Below are positions 17,678 to 27,004 of a stretch of DNA of 64,000 nt, one piece after another. Every line of letters begins with the position of its first letter. The first letter of the stretch is position 1. The notes beneath the pieces were generated by a model. The model had not been told where the DNA came from. It saw only the letters and a list, made by a program, of their open reading frames with translations, and made no database searches. A program made the translations under genes and the position numbers. The DNA is from G965216695 sp965216695 (lineage in GTDB: Bacteria; Pseudomonadota; Gammaproteobacteria; Pseudomonadales; Azotimanducaceae): NCBI GenBank assembly GCA_965216695.1, contig OZ244212.1:4092001-4156000 (forward strand), read 5' to 3'.

Positions 17678-20158
17678 ATGTCACGATCCAAACTGGCAGC
17701 CGCGGCTGCGTTTCTGCTCTTGGGCGCTGTTGGTGTCCCGCCGACCGCGTCCGCCGAATCTGCGCCGGTTGCCCGAGGTATCGAAGAGATTATCGTTACA
17801 GCGCGCAAGCGCGAGGAGAGCCTGCAGGATGCGCCGTTGACGATGACGGCGATATCGGAGGACCGCATCGGCAAGTTCGACGTGACGAGTCTCGAACGCA
17901 TTGCAGCCACCACGCCCAATCTATACGTGGGTCGCGTCTCCAACGGCTCCGGCGCGCAAATCACAATGCGCGGTATCGGTGCAACGGGCGCCACCAGCAT
18001 CGGCATTGAACAGTCGGTTGCGGTGATTCTGAACGGCGCTTACTACGGACAGGGGCGCGTGCTCAACGAAGGCATGTTCGATCTGTCGCAGATTGAAGTG
18101 CTGAAGGGACCGCAAAGCTTGTTTTTCGGCAAGAACGCCACCGCCGGTGTGATCTCACTTACCACCGCCAAGCCAACGGATGAGTTCGAGTTGACCACCC
18201 GCGTCGGCTATGAGGCGACCGCCGAGCAGTTGCAGTTCGAAGGCATCATCTCGGGGCCGATCAGCGACCGCGTACGCGGCCGATTCGCGATACGTCATTC
18301 CGATATGGATGGCGGCTACTACGACAACGACGCGGTGCAAGTGCCGTACGTACTGACCGAGTTCCTGCCGGACCTCGGTGTGCCGGCCGGTTTCCTGCCG
18401 GTCATCGGCCTGCCGATACCCCCAGACGCACAGATCATCAACGATGTGTCGCCGGCAGACGATCGCGATTCCCCCGGGGAAGAGGAAACGCTGCTGCGTG
18501 GCACACTGGTTGTGGATGCGAGCGAGCAGCTTTCGGTGACGCTGACGGCACAGTACAGCGACGTCTATCACAACCAGTCGTCGTGGAACCATAAGCTGTA
18601 CAGCTGTTCCGGCGGCGCGAGTCTGTCGGGGAATCCATGCAATGATGATTTCGAGATTGCAATCAACCGCATGCCCGCGACCCTCGTACAATCGATTCCG
18701 GCAAGCCGCAGCAATGGTGACGTGTACAACGATTACGAAAGTTACTCAGTGAACCTGGAACTGGAGTACACGTTCGACAACTTCCAGCTCACATCGATCA
18801 CCAATGTTCAGGAGAATACCAACGAGTGGGCTCTGGCGGGGGACTTTCAGAATCTGGCAACCGGAATATTTGCGACCGAGGACTCCACATGGGAAGCCTT
18901 TTCCGAGGAAATCCGCCTGATCAGCGAATTCGACGGCCCATTCAACTTCATGGCCGGGTTGCTCTATCAGAAGACCGAACGGGATTTCAAACAGTGGGTC
19001 ACGATTCCCGTGTTCGGCTGGCTGAACTTCAACCCGGGTGCGCCGGATCCGAGTCTGGTGAACGTAACCTACAACAAGATCAGCGACACGGAAGGAGAGA
19101 CGATCTCGCCGTTCGTGCAGTTAATGTGGGATGTAGCGCCTAATGTGGAGGTATCGGCCGGCGTGCGCTATACCGATGAAACGAAGGATTCAGTGTTCAC
19201 GCAGCCTTACGTACATCCGTTTACGGACGATCTCGGCATTCTCTGGTCCGAGGGAACGATCGCGATCGATCAGAGCTTCGACGAGTGGTCGCCCGAAGTT
19301 ACCGTCAGCTGGCAGCCGCGCGACAACGTCAATCTGTATGCCGCGTACAAGACGGCTTACAAGTCGGGTGGATTCAGCAACGGCAGTATTCTCGCGCAAG
19401 CCAGCGTGGTGTCCGATTTTGCGTTCGACCCGGAAACCGCCGAAGGCTTCGAGATTGGCCTGAAGTCGACGCTGCTCGACAACCAGCTGCGCTTGAACGT
19501 GTCGGTGTACGACTATGAGTTCGACGACCTGCAGCTCGATTATTTCGATTCCGCCAATATTGCGTTCGTAACACTGAACGCGGGAAAGGCGAGCTCGAAA
19601 GGTATTGAGGTGTCGAGCGAGTACGCGCCCAGCGACGTTCCCGGACTCACGGTGATGGCGTCGTTCAACTTCAACGAGGCTGAGTACGACGAGTTTGTAG
19701 CGCCGTGCTGGGAGGGCCAGACCGTGGCACTCGGCTGCAATACAACGGTGCCTGGTACCGTCGGCCTGCCGGGGACCGACATTTCGGGCGAACCCACCGG
19801 CATGGCGCCGGAGTGGACTGCGTCCGTGGGGATGAACTACGACCATGTCATGGGTAACGGCTGGGGCTGGGGCATTGCAATGGACCTGTTGTACAGCGAC
19901 GACTACAACGCATCTGCGTTGGGCCACCCATTTGCCGGCAGAGATTCGTATGAGCTGTTGAACGCGAGCCTGTATCTGGCGAGCCCGGAGGAACGGTGGC
20001 GTCTGCAGGTGCTGGGTAAGAATCTGACCGACGAACTCGTGATATCCGGAATGCTCGAAGCGGCCGGAAGCGGAGCTGGCCGGGAGTATGCGGATCTCGT
20101 CGGTTACGGCAACCTGCCACGCACGATTGCGGTGCAGTTGAGCTACAGTCTGCGTTGA
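17678..20158 (+). CDS. TonB-dependent outer-membrane receptor (second)
   Basis: 826 residues. A signal peptide ends around TASAES, the plug begins with GIEEIIVTARKREESLQD, and the plug core QIEVLKGPQSLFFGKNATAG is intact. The barrel ends with TIAVQLSYSLR, compatible with outer-membrane insertion although the last residue is not aromatic. The start at 17678 is chosen because a GGGGAG ribosome site lies just upstream and the signal peptide begins there. It shares one base with the start of a SnoaL-like gene, suggesting that the imported substrate is processed by that protein. Same subclass as the other two receptors here, with a different barrel. Confidence 0.92.
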   Translation: MSRSKLAAAAAFLLLGAVGVPPTASAESAPVARGIEEIIVTARKREESLQDAPLTMTAISEDRIGKFDVTSLERIAATTPNLYVGRVSNGSGAQITMRGIGATGATSIGIEQSVAVILNGAYYGQGRVLNEGMFDLSQIEVLKGPQSLFFGKNATAGVISLTTAKPTDEFELTTRVGYEATAEQLQFEGIISGPISDRVRGRFAIRHSDMDGGYYDNDAVQVPYVLTEFLPDLGVPAGFLPVIGLPIPPDAQIINDVSPADDRDSPGEEETLLRGTLVVDASEQLSVTLTAQYSDVYHNQSSWNHKLYSCSGGASLSGNPCNDDFEIAINRMPATLVQSIPASRSNGDVYNDYESYSVNLELEYTFDNFQLTSITNVQENTNEWALAGDFQNLATGIFATEDSTWEAFSEEIRLISEFDGPFNFMAGLLYQKTERDFKQWVTIPVFGWLNFNPGAPDPSLVNVTYNKISDTEGETISPFVQLMWDVAPNVEVSAGVRYTDETKDSVFTQPYVHPFTDDLGILWSEGTIAIDQSFDEWSPEVTVSWQPRDNVNLYAAYKTAYKSGGFSNGSILAQASVVSDFAFDPETAEGFEIGLKSTLLDNQLRLNVSVYDYEFDDLQLDYFDSANIAFVTLNAGKASSKGIEVSSEYAPSDVPGLTVMASFNFNEAEYDEFVAPCWEGQTVALGCNTTVPGTVGLPGTDISGEPTGMAPEWTASVGMNYDHVMGNGWGWGIAMDLLYSDDYNASALGHPFAGRDSYELLNASLYLASPEERWRLQVLGKNLTDELVISGMLEAAGSGAGREYADLVGYGNLPRTIAVQLSYSLR

Positions 20159-20637
20159 TGTCGGACCGCTCTGACTCCGATTTCCAGGCGCTGGCCACGC
20201 GCATTCAGCGCCTGGAAGACATCGAATCGATCAAGCAGCTGAAGGCGTTGTACTGCGAGATCTGCGACGACGACCACAATCCGGAGAGAATCGTAACGAT
20301 CTTCACCGAGAACGGAATCTGGGAAGGGCGCGGTATCGGCAGAGCCGAAGGGCACGACGAAATCCGCGGCCTGTTCCAGAAGTTTCAGAAGATGATGTCG
20401 TTTTCGCAGCACATGACGATGAATCCTCGTATATCCGTAGACCAAACGACCGCCCGCGGCACTTGGTATTTCTTCGGACCCTTCACATTCCGCAAAGGTA
20501 ACCAGGCGATGTGGCAGGCCACGCGCTACCTGGAAGACTACGAAAAGGTGAACGGCGAGTGGAAGATCAGGCACCTGCGGGTGACGGGACCGGGAATGAG
20601 CGCGAAGTACGAATCGGGCTGGGCCGGATCGACGTGA
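20158..20637 (+). CDS. SnoaL-like (NTF2 fold) protein
   Basis: 159 residues of the SnoaL_4 type: an N-terminal helix ALATRIQRLEDIESIKQLKA followed by LYCEICDDDHNPERIVTIF, FTENGIWEGRG and a terminal strand GEWKIRHLRV. This subgroup includes bile-acid 7-alpha-dehydratase, scytalone-dehydratase-like and polyketide-cyclase-like proteins; the catalytic His/Asp set cannot be confirmed by eye. The ATG shares one base with the stop of the TonB receptor gene (TGATG), so expression is coupled. It is cytoplasmic, unlike the lipoprotein NTF2-fold protein at 13.7 kb. Confidence 0.82.
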   Translation: MSDRSDSDFQALATRIQRLEDIESIKQLKALYCEICDDDHNPERIVTIFTENGIWEGRGIGRAEGHDEIRGLFQKFQKMMSFSQHMTMNPRISVDQTTARGTWYFFGPFTFRKGNQAMWQATRYLEDYEKVNGEWKIRHLRVTGPGMSAKYESGWAGST

Positions 20638-20691
20638 GACGGTTGTTCCCGCCCGGCTGAACCGAGCGGCCCAATGAACCCGTTCGGCGCG

Positions 20692-21924
20692 TCAGCTGTA
20701 GCGCGCTTCGAACGTTCCCGAAGAGGTCTTTCCTGCGGCTCGAAGACTCTCGCGCAGATCCGTCAGATACAGATCCACCACCTCGCTGTGAAACGGTGAG
20801 AGCATCAGATGCAGCGCCCGCGGCTGGGTCGTGAGGCTGGTGAACCAGCCCTTTGCGTACAAGTGTTTGTAAACGCTGAATACGTCGGCCTCAGGATGGC
20901 TGAACGCGACAATGCCAAGTTGCGGCCTGCCGAGTATCTCGAATCCGAGGTTGCGCACGCCGGTCTCGATTGCGGCGCGTGCGTTGGTTACCTGCTTCTG
21001 TTTCTTTCGGTAGCCCGATACACCCAGATAGTGCATCACCGCCCACGCGGCCGAGATGGCCCCGCCCGGACGGGTGCCGGCTAGCGTGGGCGTTGTCATA
21101 CGCCCACCGGGCCAATCGCTGCAGTCGAACACCATATGCTCGTGCAACGCTTTGTGTCGGAACAGCACGGTAGACGCGCCTTTAGCGCAGTAGCCGTACT
21201 TGTGCAGGTCCGCAGACATCGACGACACGCCGGGCAGTTCGAAGTCGAAGGGTTGGATGTTGGAGCCGTTCATCCGCACGAAGGGCGCGATGTAGCCACC
21301 AACGCAGGCGTCGACGTGCAGCCAAAGTTGCCTCTCGACTGCGAGGGCGCTCAACGCGTCGATATGATCGATCAGGCCGTAGGGGAAACTCGGTGCCGAT
21401 CCGACCAGCATGATGGTGCGTTCGTCGACCGCGTCGGCCATTGCGTTTGCATCCGACAGAAGGTCCGGCCCGACGGGCACGCGACGAACCTCGATATCCA
21501 TCAGGTGCCCTGCTTTGTCGAATGCCGGATGCGCGGAAAAGGGCGCGACTAGGTTGGTCGGACCCTGCACGCCGCGCGTTGCACGAGCATGATCTCTCGC
21601 GGCTTTGACGGCCATAGTGATCGAATCGGTTCCGCCGGACGTGATGGTGCCTGCGGCGTCCTCCGGGGCGTGCAGCAGCGACAGCCCCATGGCAATCACT
21701 TCGTCTTCCATCTGTTTGAGGCTTGGGAACGCGAGTGGCCCCAAACCGTTTTCAGACATGTAGAGCGTGTATGCTTCCTTCTGTACCTGGGCCACGTCTT
21801 CGCCGGCGTTGAAGACGTACACGGCTGTCTTACCTTCGCGCCACTTGGCGTCGTAGCTGCCGCGTTCGATCATCTCGCGCTTCAGCGAAGGCCAATCTGT
21901 TCCGTCGGTTGGTAGTTCGTGCAT
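20692..21924 (-). CDS. PLP-dependent lyase/decarboxylase, sphingosine-1-phosphate lyase-like
   Basis: 410 residues of the group II decarboxylase fold. The PLP lysine is K242 in SADLHKYGYCAKGASTVLFR, the exact context seen in sphingosine-1-phosphate lyases, and WLHVDACVGGYIAPF supplies the PLP-ring Asp. TSGGTDSITMAVKAARDHAR matches the phosphate-binding loop. S1P lyases cleave long-chain-base phosphates to an aldehyde and phosphoethanolamine; other relatives are amino-acid decarboxylases, so the substrate is open. No membrane anchor is present, in line with bacterial S1P lyases lacking the N-terminal helix. It begins a region rich in lipid genes. Confidence 0.85.
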   Translation of the reverse strand: MHELPTDGTDWPSLKREMIERGSYDAKWREGKTAVYVFNAGEDVAQVQKEAYTLYMSENGLGPLAFPSLKQMEDEVIAMGLSLLHAPEDAAGTITSGGTDSITMAVKAARDHARATRGVQGPTNLVAPFSAHPAFDKAGHLMDIEVRRVPVGPDLLSDANAMADAVDERTIMLVGSAPSFPYGLIDHIDALSALAVERQLWLHVDACVGGYIAPFVRMNGSNIQPFDFELPGVSSMSADLHKYGYCAKGASTVLFRHKALHEHMVFDCSDWPGGRMTTPTLAGTRPGGAISAAWAVMHYLGVSGYRKKQKQVTNARAAIETGVRNLGFEILGRPQLGIVAFSHPEADVFSVYKHLYAKGWFTSLTTQPRALHLMLSPFHSEVVDLYLTDLRESLRAAGKTSSGTFEARYS

Positions 21925-21950
21925 AGGCGCGTTCCGTACCGTGGTCTGCG

Positions 21951-22946
21951 TCAGCTTGCTGGTGGTGTGCTGGTTATACCGCGTAGCGTTTCGACCCGGC
22001 GCGATAGCACAGTGGTGAGCCGATACACGTGGGAGGGCAGAGTACGTGCAGGGCGTTCGTACTCGGGAATTGCGTCCAGAAACTCCCCGTCGCCGTGCAG
22101 TCGCAGCGTAATCTCGCCAATGTCCGAGACCATAGTGGTGGTCAGATCGAACACGGTGTCTGTCGATGCGCCACCCTCTGCGCGCTTCCGCGGTGTAATG
22201 CGCACCAGCGCGAAATCGACGCTCTCAGCGATTGGCCGATAGTCTTCCATGATGCGCGCCAGGGACTGATATACGTCTTCAGGCATCTTGCAGCATGCAT
22301 GCTCAGGAAGCTCGGGGAACTGCGATCCTTCCGGCAGCACACCGCCGGTGTAGGTGATCATCTGCATCACGCGGTCGTAGATGTCCGGCCACTCGGCGCC
22401 CGCGTCGATCAGGCGATTCAGCACGTAGCCTGTGTCGATAATCTGGCGCATCACGTCCGACGGCGTTCGCCGTCGCTCGATCCGCGCCAGCGGCACTTCG
22501 TCGGTAATGCCCAGCTCCTCGCGTACGTGCGCGAGTTGTCCGCGCGCAGCGTTCAGCATCCTCAACACGTCCCCAGGTACGATGTCGCGATCGGGCGCAG
22601 GCTGGGGCCGCTCGCGAGAGACGCCAGCCACTTCCTGGGCAAGCTGGTTGCACTTACGGAAGAGCGTCTGTGCTTGATAAAAGGTTTGCCGCGGCAGCGC
22701 ATCGGACAGCGTGAAGGAACGTTCGCGCGGGAGCCGCTTGCCCAGCACCTGACGAACCTGTTCGACCTCGTCACGCAGGCGCAGCGCTTCCTGGTACACC
22801 TGCGGCGGGATGATTGCTTGCGTTTCCGCGTCCAGCTCGGCGGCGTGGAGAGGGACGTTTGAATAGAGGAGTAGGCCCAGCAATACAGCCCACAAGCTGT
22901 GTACCGATTGGCGCCGTGTAACTTGCATCGAAGGGTGGTTTGTCAT
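21951..22946 (-). CDS. Exported protein of unknown function
   Basis: 331 residues with a signal peptide (basic start, hydrophobic core WAVLLGLLLYSNVPL, cleavage near HAAEL). The mature part is largely alpha-helical, with long charged helices such as QEALRLRDEVEQVRQVLGKR, and one conserved-looking cysteine pair near HACCKMPEDVYQ. I recognise no family. It lies 26 nt upstream of the S1P-lyase-like gene on the same strand, so they may be cotranscribed, and is divergent from the radical SAM gene. An AGGA precedes the ATG at 22946. Confidence 0.7.
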   Translation of the reverse strand: MTNHPSMQVTRRQSVHSLWAVLLGLLLYSNVPLHAAELDAETQAIIPPQVYQEALRLRDEVEQVRQVLGKRLPRERSFTLSDALPRQTFYQAQTLFRKCNQLAQEVAGVSRERPQPAPDRDIVPGDVLRMLNAARGQLAHVREELGITDEVPLARIERRRTPSDVMRQIIDTGYVLNRLIDAGAEWPDIYDRVMQMITYTGGVLPEGSQFPELPEHACCKMPEDVYQSLARIMEDYRPIAESVDFALVRITPRKRAEGGASTDTVFDLTTTMVSDIGEITLRLHGDGEFLDAIPEYERPARTLPSHVYRLTTVLSRRVETLRGITSTPPAS

Positions 22947-23151
22947 GCGTCGTTCCTGCTTATGTAACGCGGAGCGCTAGACAGAAAGTATTCGCGTTCG
23001 GACGGGCCGAAGACGGAGTTTTGCGCAGTGCAGCATTTACGTCAAGATGGCCGATTGATTGCTACGTGGCGGGCGCGACGCGGTCGGCGCGATCGCTCGA
23101 CATTTGATTGCCGGTAGTGCACCGTGCGCGCTTTCTCCTGAGGAGCTTCCC

Positions 23152-24993
23152 ATGGAGTATCCCGCGCGCGGTACCGGCGAGAAGGTGTTCTCGGTTGTCT
23201 TCATCAAACCGTCGCACTACGACGACGATGGGTACGTCATACAATGGGGGCTCTCGGAGATTCCGAGCAATACCATGGCCGTGCTGCACGGCATTGCGAC
23301 GGATTGCGCGCAGCGCCGCGTCCTCGGAGACGATGTACGCATAGAGCTGTCGGTGCTCGACGAAACCAATACGCGGATCAAGCCGAAGCGGATCATTCGG
23401 GAAATTGTCGCAAAGGGCGGCCGTGCGCTGATTGCGCTGGTTGGCGTGCAGACGAACCAGTTTCCCCGCGCCGTCGACATTGCCCGGCCGTTCCGCGAGG
23501 CGGGGCTCCCGGTATGCATCGGCGGATTTCACGTCAGCGGATGCCATGCCATGCTGCCCGAACTGCCGGTGGAAGTGCGCGATGCAATGGCCATGGGAAT
23601 TTCCATGTTCGCCGGCGAAGCAGAAGGGCGCTTCGCAGACCTGCTGCGCGATGCGTATCAGAACAGGCTTGAACCGTTCTACGATTACATGCGGGATCTT
23701 CCGGGACTCGAAGCAGAGCCCACTCCGCTTTTGCCAGCGACGAAGATTGCGCGCAACGTGTCTTCGCGCGCGAGTTTCGATTCCGGCAGGGGTTGTCCGT
23801 TTCAGTGCAGTTTCTGCACGATCATCAACGTTCAGGGGCGTAAGAGCCGCTATCGATCGGCCGACGACGTGGAAAAAATCATCCGCGAACATCTTGCGCA
23901 GGGCATTCGCCGGTTCTTCATCACCGACGACAACTTCGCGAGAAATCGTAATTGGGAGGCGATATTCGACCGCATCATTGCCATCCGCGAGGGTGAAGGA
24001 GAGAACATCAAGTTCATTCTTCAGGTGGATACGTTGTGTCATCTCATCCCCAATTTTGTTGAAAAAGCGGGGCGTGCGGGTGTTAACCGTGTGTTCATCG
24101 GCCTAGAAAACATCAATCCGGACAATCTGAGCGCGGCGAAAAAGAACCAGAACCGCATCACTGAATACCGCGCTATGTTGCAGGCGTGGAAAGACATTGG
24201 AGCGGTTACGTACGGCGGCTACATACTTGGCTTCGAGCACGATACGCGCGAGCGCATCTTGCGCGACATAGAGATCATTCAGAACGAGTTACCGCTTGAT
24301 CTGATCGAGTTTTTCATGCTCACGCCGCTGCCTGGATCGGAGGATCATCAGAAACTGCACGCAGAGGGTGTGTGGCTTGAACCGGACATGAACCGCTACG
24401 ACACCGAACATGTGTGCGCCAATCATCCGCGTATGTCGAATGAGGAGTTTCAACAGATCTTTCACGATGCGTGGCATGCGTTCTACACGCCTGAGCACGT
24501 GGAACGGGTGATGCGACGTGCTGAGGCGCGGGGGATACGTGCCAAGCGCATCATGAAACTGACGTTGTTTTTCTATGGATGTCACGCGGTGGAAGGCCTG
24601 CATCCCCTGCAGGGGGGTGTTCTGCGGCGAAAGTATCGGCGCGATAGACGTCCCGGAATGCCGATCGAGTCCCCGTGGGTTTTCTACCCTCGCTACGTTG
24701 TCGAGACGATGGCGAAGGCGGCGGGATTCCTTCGCCTCGGCTGGCGCCTTCACCGTGTGCGCCGGCGTGTGGAACAGGATGGGGAACGGCACAGCTACAT
24801 GGATCTGGCCCTTGAACCCGCAAACGCGGGCGACATGGTATCGCTCGAAATTTTCAACGCTACTGAGTCCGGTAGCCTTGCCGTGGCCAAGGTGCAGGCC
24901 CGGCAGGCGCGGTCAGACAAGCTCGCGCGGCAGGCGGAACACAACCCCGAAAGAATACCCGCTCGCAACCTTGCCCAGGCAGAACATAGCTGA
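23152..24993 (+). CDS. B12-binding domain radical SAM protein
   Basis: 613 residues. The N-terminal 200 residues resemble a cobalamin-binding Rossmann domain (VCIGGFHVSGCHAMLPEL), followed by a radical SAM core with the CxxxCxxC motif at C215, C219 and C222 (GRGCPFQCSFCTI) and the core strand RRFFITDDNFARN. A C-terminal extension of about 130 residues carries a basic helix region. Class B radical SAM proteins methylate or couple unreactive carbons, and several act on lipids (hopanoid methylase, GDGT ring synthase). The ATG at 23152 follows AGGAG. The MFS gene starts 18 nt after it, so they are likely an operon. Confidence 0.87.
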   Translation: MEYPARGTGEKVFSVVFIKPSHYDDDGYVIQWGLSEIPSNTMAVLHGIATDCAQRRVLGDDVRIELSVLDETNTRIKPKRIIREIVAKGGRALIALVGVQTNQFPRAVDIARPFREAGLPVCIGGFHVSGCHAMLPELPVEVRDAMAMGISMFAGEAEGRFADLLRDAYQNRLEPFYDYMRDLPGLEAEPTPLLPATKIARNVSSRASFDSGRGCPFQCSFCTIINVQGRKSRYRSADDVEKIIREHLAQGIRRFFITDDNFARNRNWEAIFDRIIAIREGEGENIKFILQVDTLCHLIPNFVEKAGRAGVNRVFIGLENINPDNLSAAKKNQNRITEYRAMLQAWKDIGAVTYGGYILGFEHDTRERILRDIEIIQNELPLDLIEFFMLTPLPGSEDHQKLHAEGVWLEPDMNRYDTEHVCANHPRMSNEEFQQIFHDAWHAFYTPEHVERVMRRAEARGIRAKRIMKLTLFFYGCHAVEGLHPLQGGVLRRKYRRDRRPGMPIESPWVFYPRYVVETMAKAAGFLRLGWRLHRVRRRVEQDGERHSYMDLALEPANAGDMVSLEIFNATESGSLAVAKVQARQARSDKLARQAEHNPERIPARNLAQAEHS

Positions 24994-25011
24994 ATCGTTG
25001 GGGTCCGAGGT

Positions 25012-26607
25012 ATGAGCGATTCAAGGTTCGCGGACGAAGCCTCAGTAAACTCCGGTTACGCCCGCTATGTGCTGGGTGTGTTGATCGTTGTCTACATTTT
25101 CAATTTTATCGATCGGCAGATCATCTCGATTCTAGCCGAGGAGATTAAGGCAGACCTCGGCATTGGGGATGCGGAGATCGGGTTTCTCTACGGCACCGCC
25201 TTTGCGATCTTCTACGCGGTGTTCGGCATTCCCCTCGGCAAGCTGGCGGATGTCTGGAACCGGAAGCAACTGATTGCGATCGGTCTGTCGTTCTGGAGCC
25301 TCATGACCGCGCTCTCCGGTTTTTCGCGGAATTACGGCACCCTGGCTGCCTGCCGTTTCGGAGTGGGCGTGGGCGAAGCCAGCGCCACGCCCGCCGCGTT
25401 CTCCATGCTTTCGGATTATTTTGCGCCCAGGTTCAGAGCGACGGTGCTCGCAATCTACTCCAGCGGTATCTACATAGGTGCCGGGATAGGGTTGTTTCTT
25501 GGCGGTGCGATCGTGGAAGCCTGGTACGCGTGGTACCCGAATGCAAGCGATGCTCCTCTGGGGCTGAAGCCGTGGCAGGCGGCCTTCCTGGCAGTGGGAT
25601 TGCCGGGTCTGTTAGTGGCGGTTTGGGTGTGGACGCTGCGCGAGCCGCTGCGTGGTATGAGCGAAGGACTCGCGAGCCCGGCGCATTCGCATCCGTTCGC
25701 GGCCACCGGCTCAACGCTGGTGAGCGTACTTCCAGGCGCATCGCTCGTCGGTCTGTATCGCGTGGGCGGGGCAAAAGCGGTACGCGCCAATCTGCTTTGG
25801 GCCGCTGCCGTGTTCGTGCTTTTTTACGGGTTCTACCTCATTATGCCGACGTTGCTGCAGTGGTTGATGTTGGGCCTGGGCGTCTACATCACGTTAACGT
25901 GGGTACAACATCTGAAGTTCTCCGATCCCGCAACGTACGCAATGATGTTCGGGTCCAAGGCCTTTGTGACGGCAAGCATCGGATTTCCCGCGATCTCTTT
26001 CGTCACTTATGGGCTCGGTTTCTGGTCCCCGCCGTTCATGCAGCGCGTGCACGGCGAGTCCATCGCCGATGCCGGTCTGTATCTGGGCATTGGAGCGGCG
26101 ATCGGCGGATTCATCGGTATTGTCCTCGGCGGCTTTCTCGCGGACCATTTGAAATACCGGTGGGTGAACGCACGCTTGTACATTGGATTGAGCATTCCAC
26201 TTCTGGCATTGCCGTTTGCGTTGGGGTTCCTCTACACGGACAGTGTGCTTGTGGCCTACCTGTGCAGCTTTGCGTTCAGCGTTCTGTCTCCGGCATGGAT
26301 CGGTTCGGGTACAAGTACGATCAACGACCTCGTCTTACCGCGCATGCGCGCTATCGCGTCTGCGTATTACGTGCTGATGAACACCTTTCTCGGCCTGGCG
26401 CTTGGGCCATACCTGCTTGGTCAGATCAGCGATGCCTACGCGGCCACCGGTACCGCGTCGGGCGATGCGCTGCGCAGTGCGATGACGTGGGGTCTGCTGG
26501 CCTTCGTGGTAAGCATGGTGTTTCTGGCGTGGGCGACCCGGTACCTGCCGTCTGATGAAGCGAGCCGGCTGGACCGGGCGCGTGCGCTGGGTGAAGACGT
26601 GTCTTAG
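25012..26607 (+). CDS. MFS transporter (spinster/phthalate-type)
   Basis: 531 residues with about 12 hydrophobic segments. The first helix is VLIVVYIFNFIDRQIISILA, followed by GIPLGKLADVWNRKQLIAIG, an MFS loop 2-3 motif, and RFGVGVGEASATPA in helix 5, the pattern of spinster-like MFS carriers. A cytoplasmic loop extended by extra segments near residue 240-300 separates the halves. Spinster homologues include sphingosine-1-phosphate transporters in eukaryotes, while bacterial ones are mostly uncharacterised. It follows the radical SAM gene by 18 nt and is probably cotranscribed. Substrate unknown. Confidence 0.85.
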   Translation: MSDSRFADEASVNSGYARYVLGVLIVVYIFNFIDRQIISILAEEIKADLGIGDAEIGFLYGTAFAIFYAVFGIPLGKLADVWNRKQLIAIGLSFWSLMTALSGFSRNYGTLAACRFGVGVGEASATPAAFSMLSDYFAPRFRATVLAIYSSGIYIGAGIGLFLGGAIVEAWYAWYPNASDAPLGLKPWQAAFLAVGLPGLLVAVWVWTLREPLRGMSEGLASPAHSHPFAATGSTLVSVLPGASLVGLYRVGGAKAVRANLLWAAAVFVLFYGFYLIMPTLLQWLMLGLGVYITLTWVQHLKFSDPATYAMMFGSKAFVTASIGFPAISFVTYGLGFWSPPFMQRVHGESIADAGLYLGIGAAIGGFIGIVLGGFLADHLKYRWVNARLYIGLSIPLLALPFALGFLYTDSVLVAYLCSFAFSVLSPAWIGSGTSTINDLVLPRMRAIASAYYVLMNTFLGLALGPYLLGQISDAYAATGTASGDALRSAMTWGLLAFVVSMVFLAWATRYLPSDEASRLDRARALGEDVS

Positions 26608-26707
26608 ACGCGTAGCTAAACCTTGATGAGACAAAAATCTACGCGCCCAGAGCGCCTTTGGCTCGCTTTATCCAGCGCCGCCAACGCCTTTCGGTCACTT
26701 TCTGGTA

Positions 26708-27004
26708 GTGACGCTCGACAACGCTGTTTCCGTCGATTTCCTGGAGCGCGATGCACCCATAGCAGCGCAACACTACGCGTTTCTGGTCGATGACGCCGGA
26801 TTTGACCATGGTATGCAACGCATCCATGATTTGGCGCTCGACTACCGGGCCGATCCGGCGCGATCGCTGCCTGGTGAAACTAACCAACACTGGGGCGGGC
26901 GGGGCGTTTACTTCGCAGACCCGGATGGGCATTTACTGGAACTCATTACCCGACCGTATGGGACGCTGGAGGAACGTGGCGACAATAATTCATACTCAGG
27001 ATGA
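26708..27004 (+). CDS. VOC/glyoxalase family protein, 5'-truncated, possible pseudogene
   Basis: The 98 residues match the C-terminal two thirds of a VOC domain: HYAFLVDDAGFDHGM, then GGRGVYFADPDGHLLELITR with the metal-ligand Glu. The upstream in-frame sequence is open only to 26630, where two TGA codons (26624, 26627) stand, and the residues before GHFLVV do not show the usual N-terminal first strand with its metal-binding His. Only about 100 nt separate this gene from the MFS stop, too little for the missing part. A GTG at 26708 could still be used. It overlaps the desaturase start. Likely a decaying remnant. Confidence 0.6.
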   Translation: MTLDNAVSVDFLERDAPIAAQHYAFLVDDAGFDHGMQRIHDLALDYRADPARSLPGETNQHWGGRGVYFADPDGHLLELITRPYGTLEERGDNNSYSG

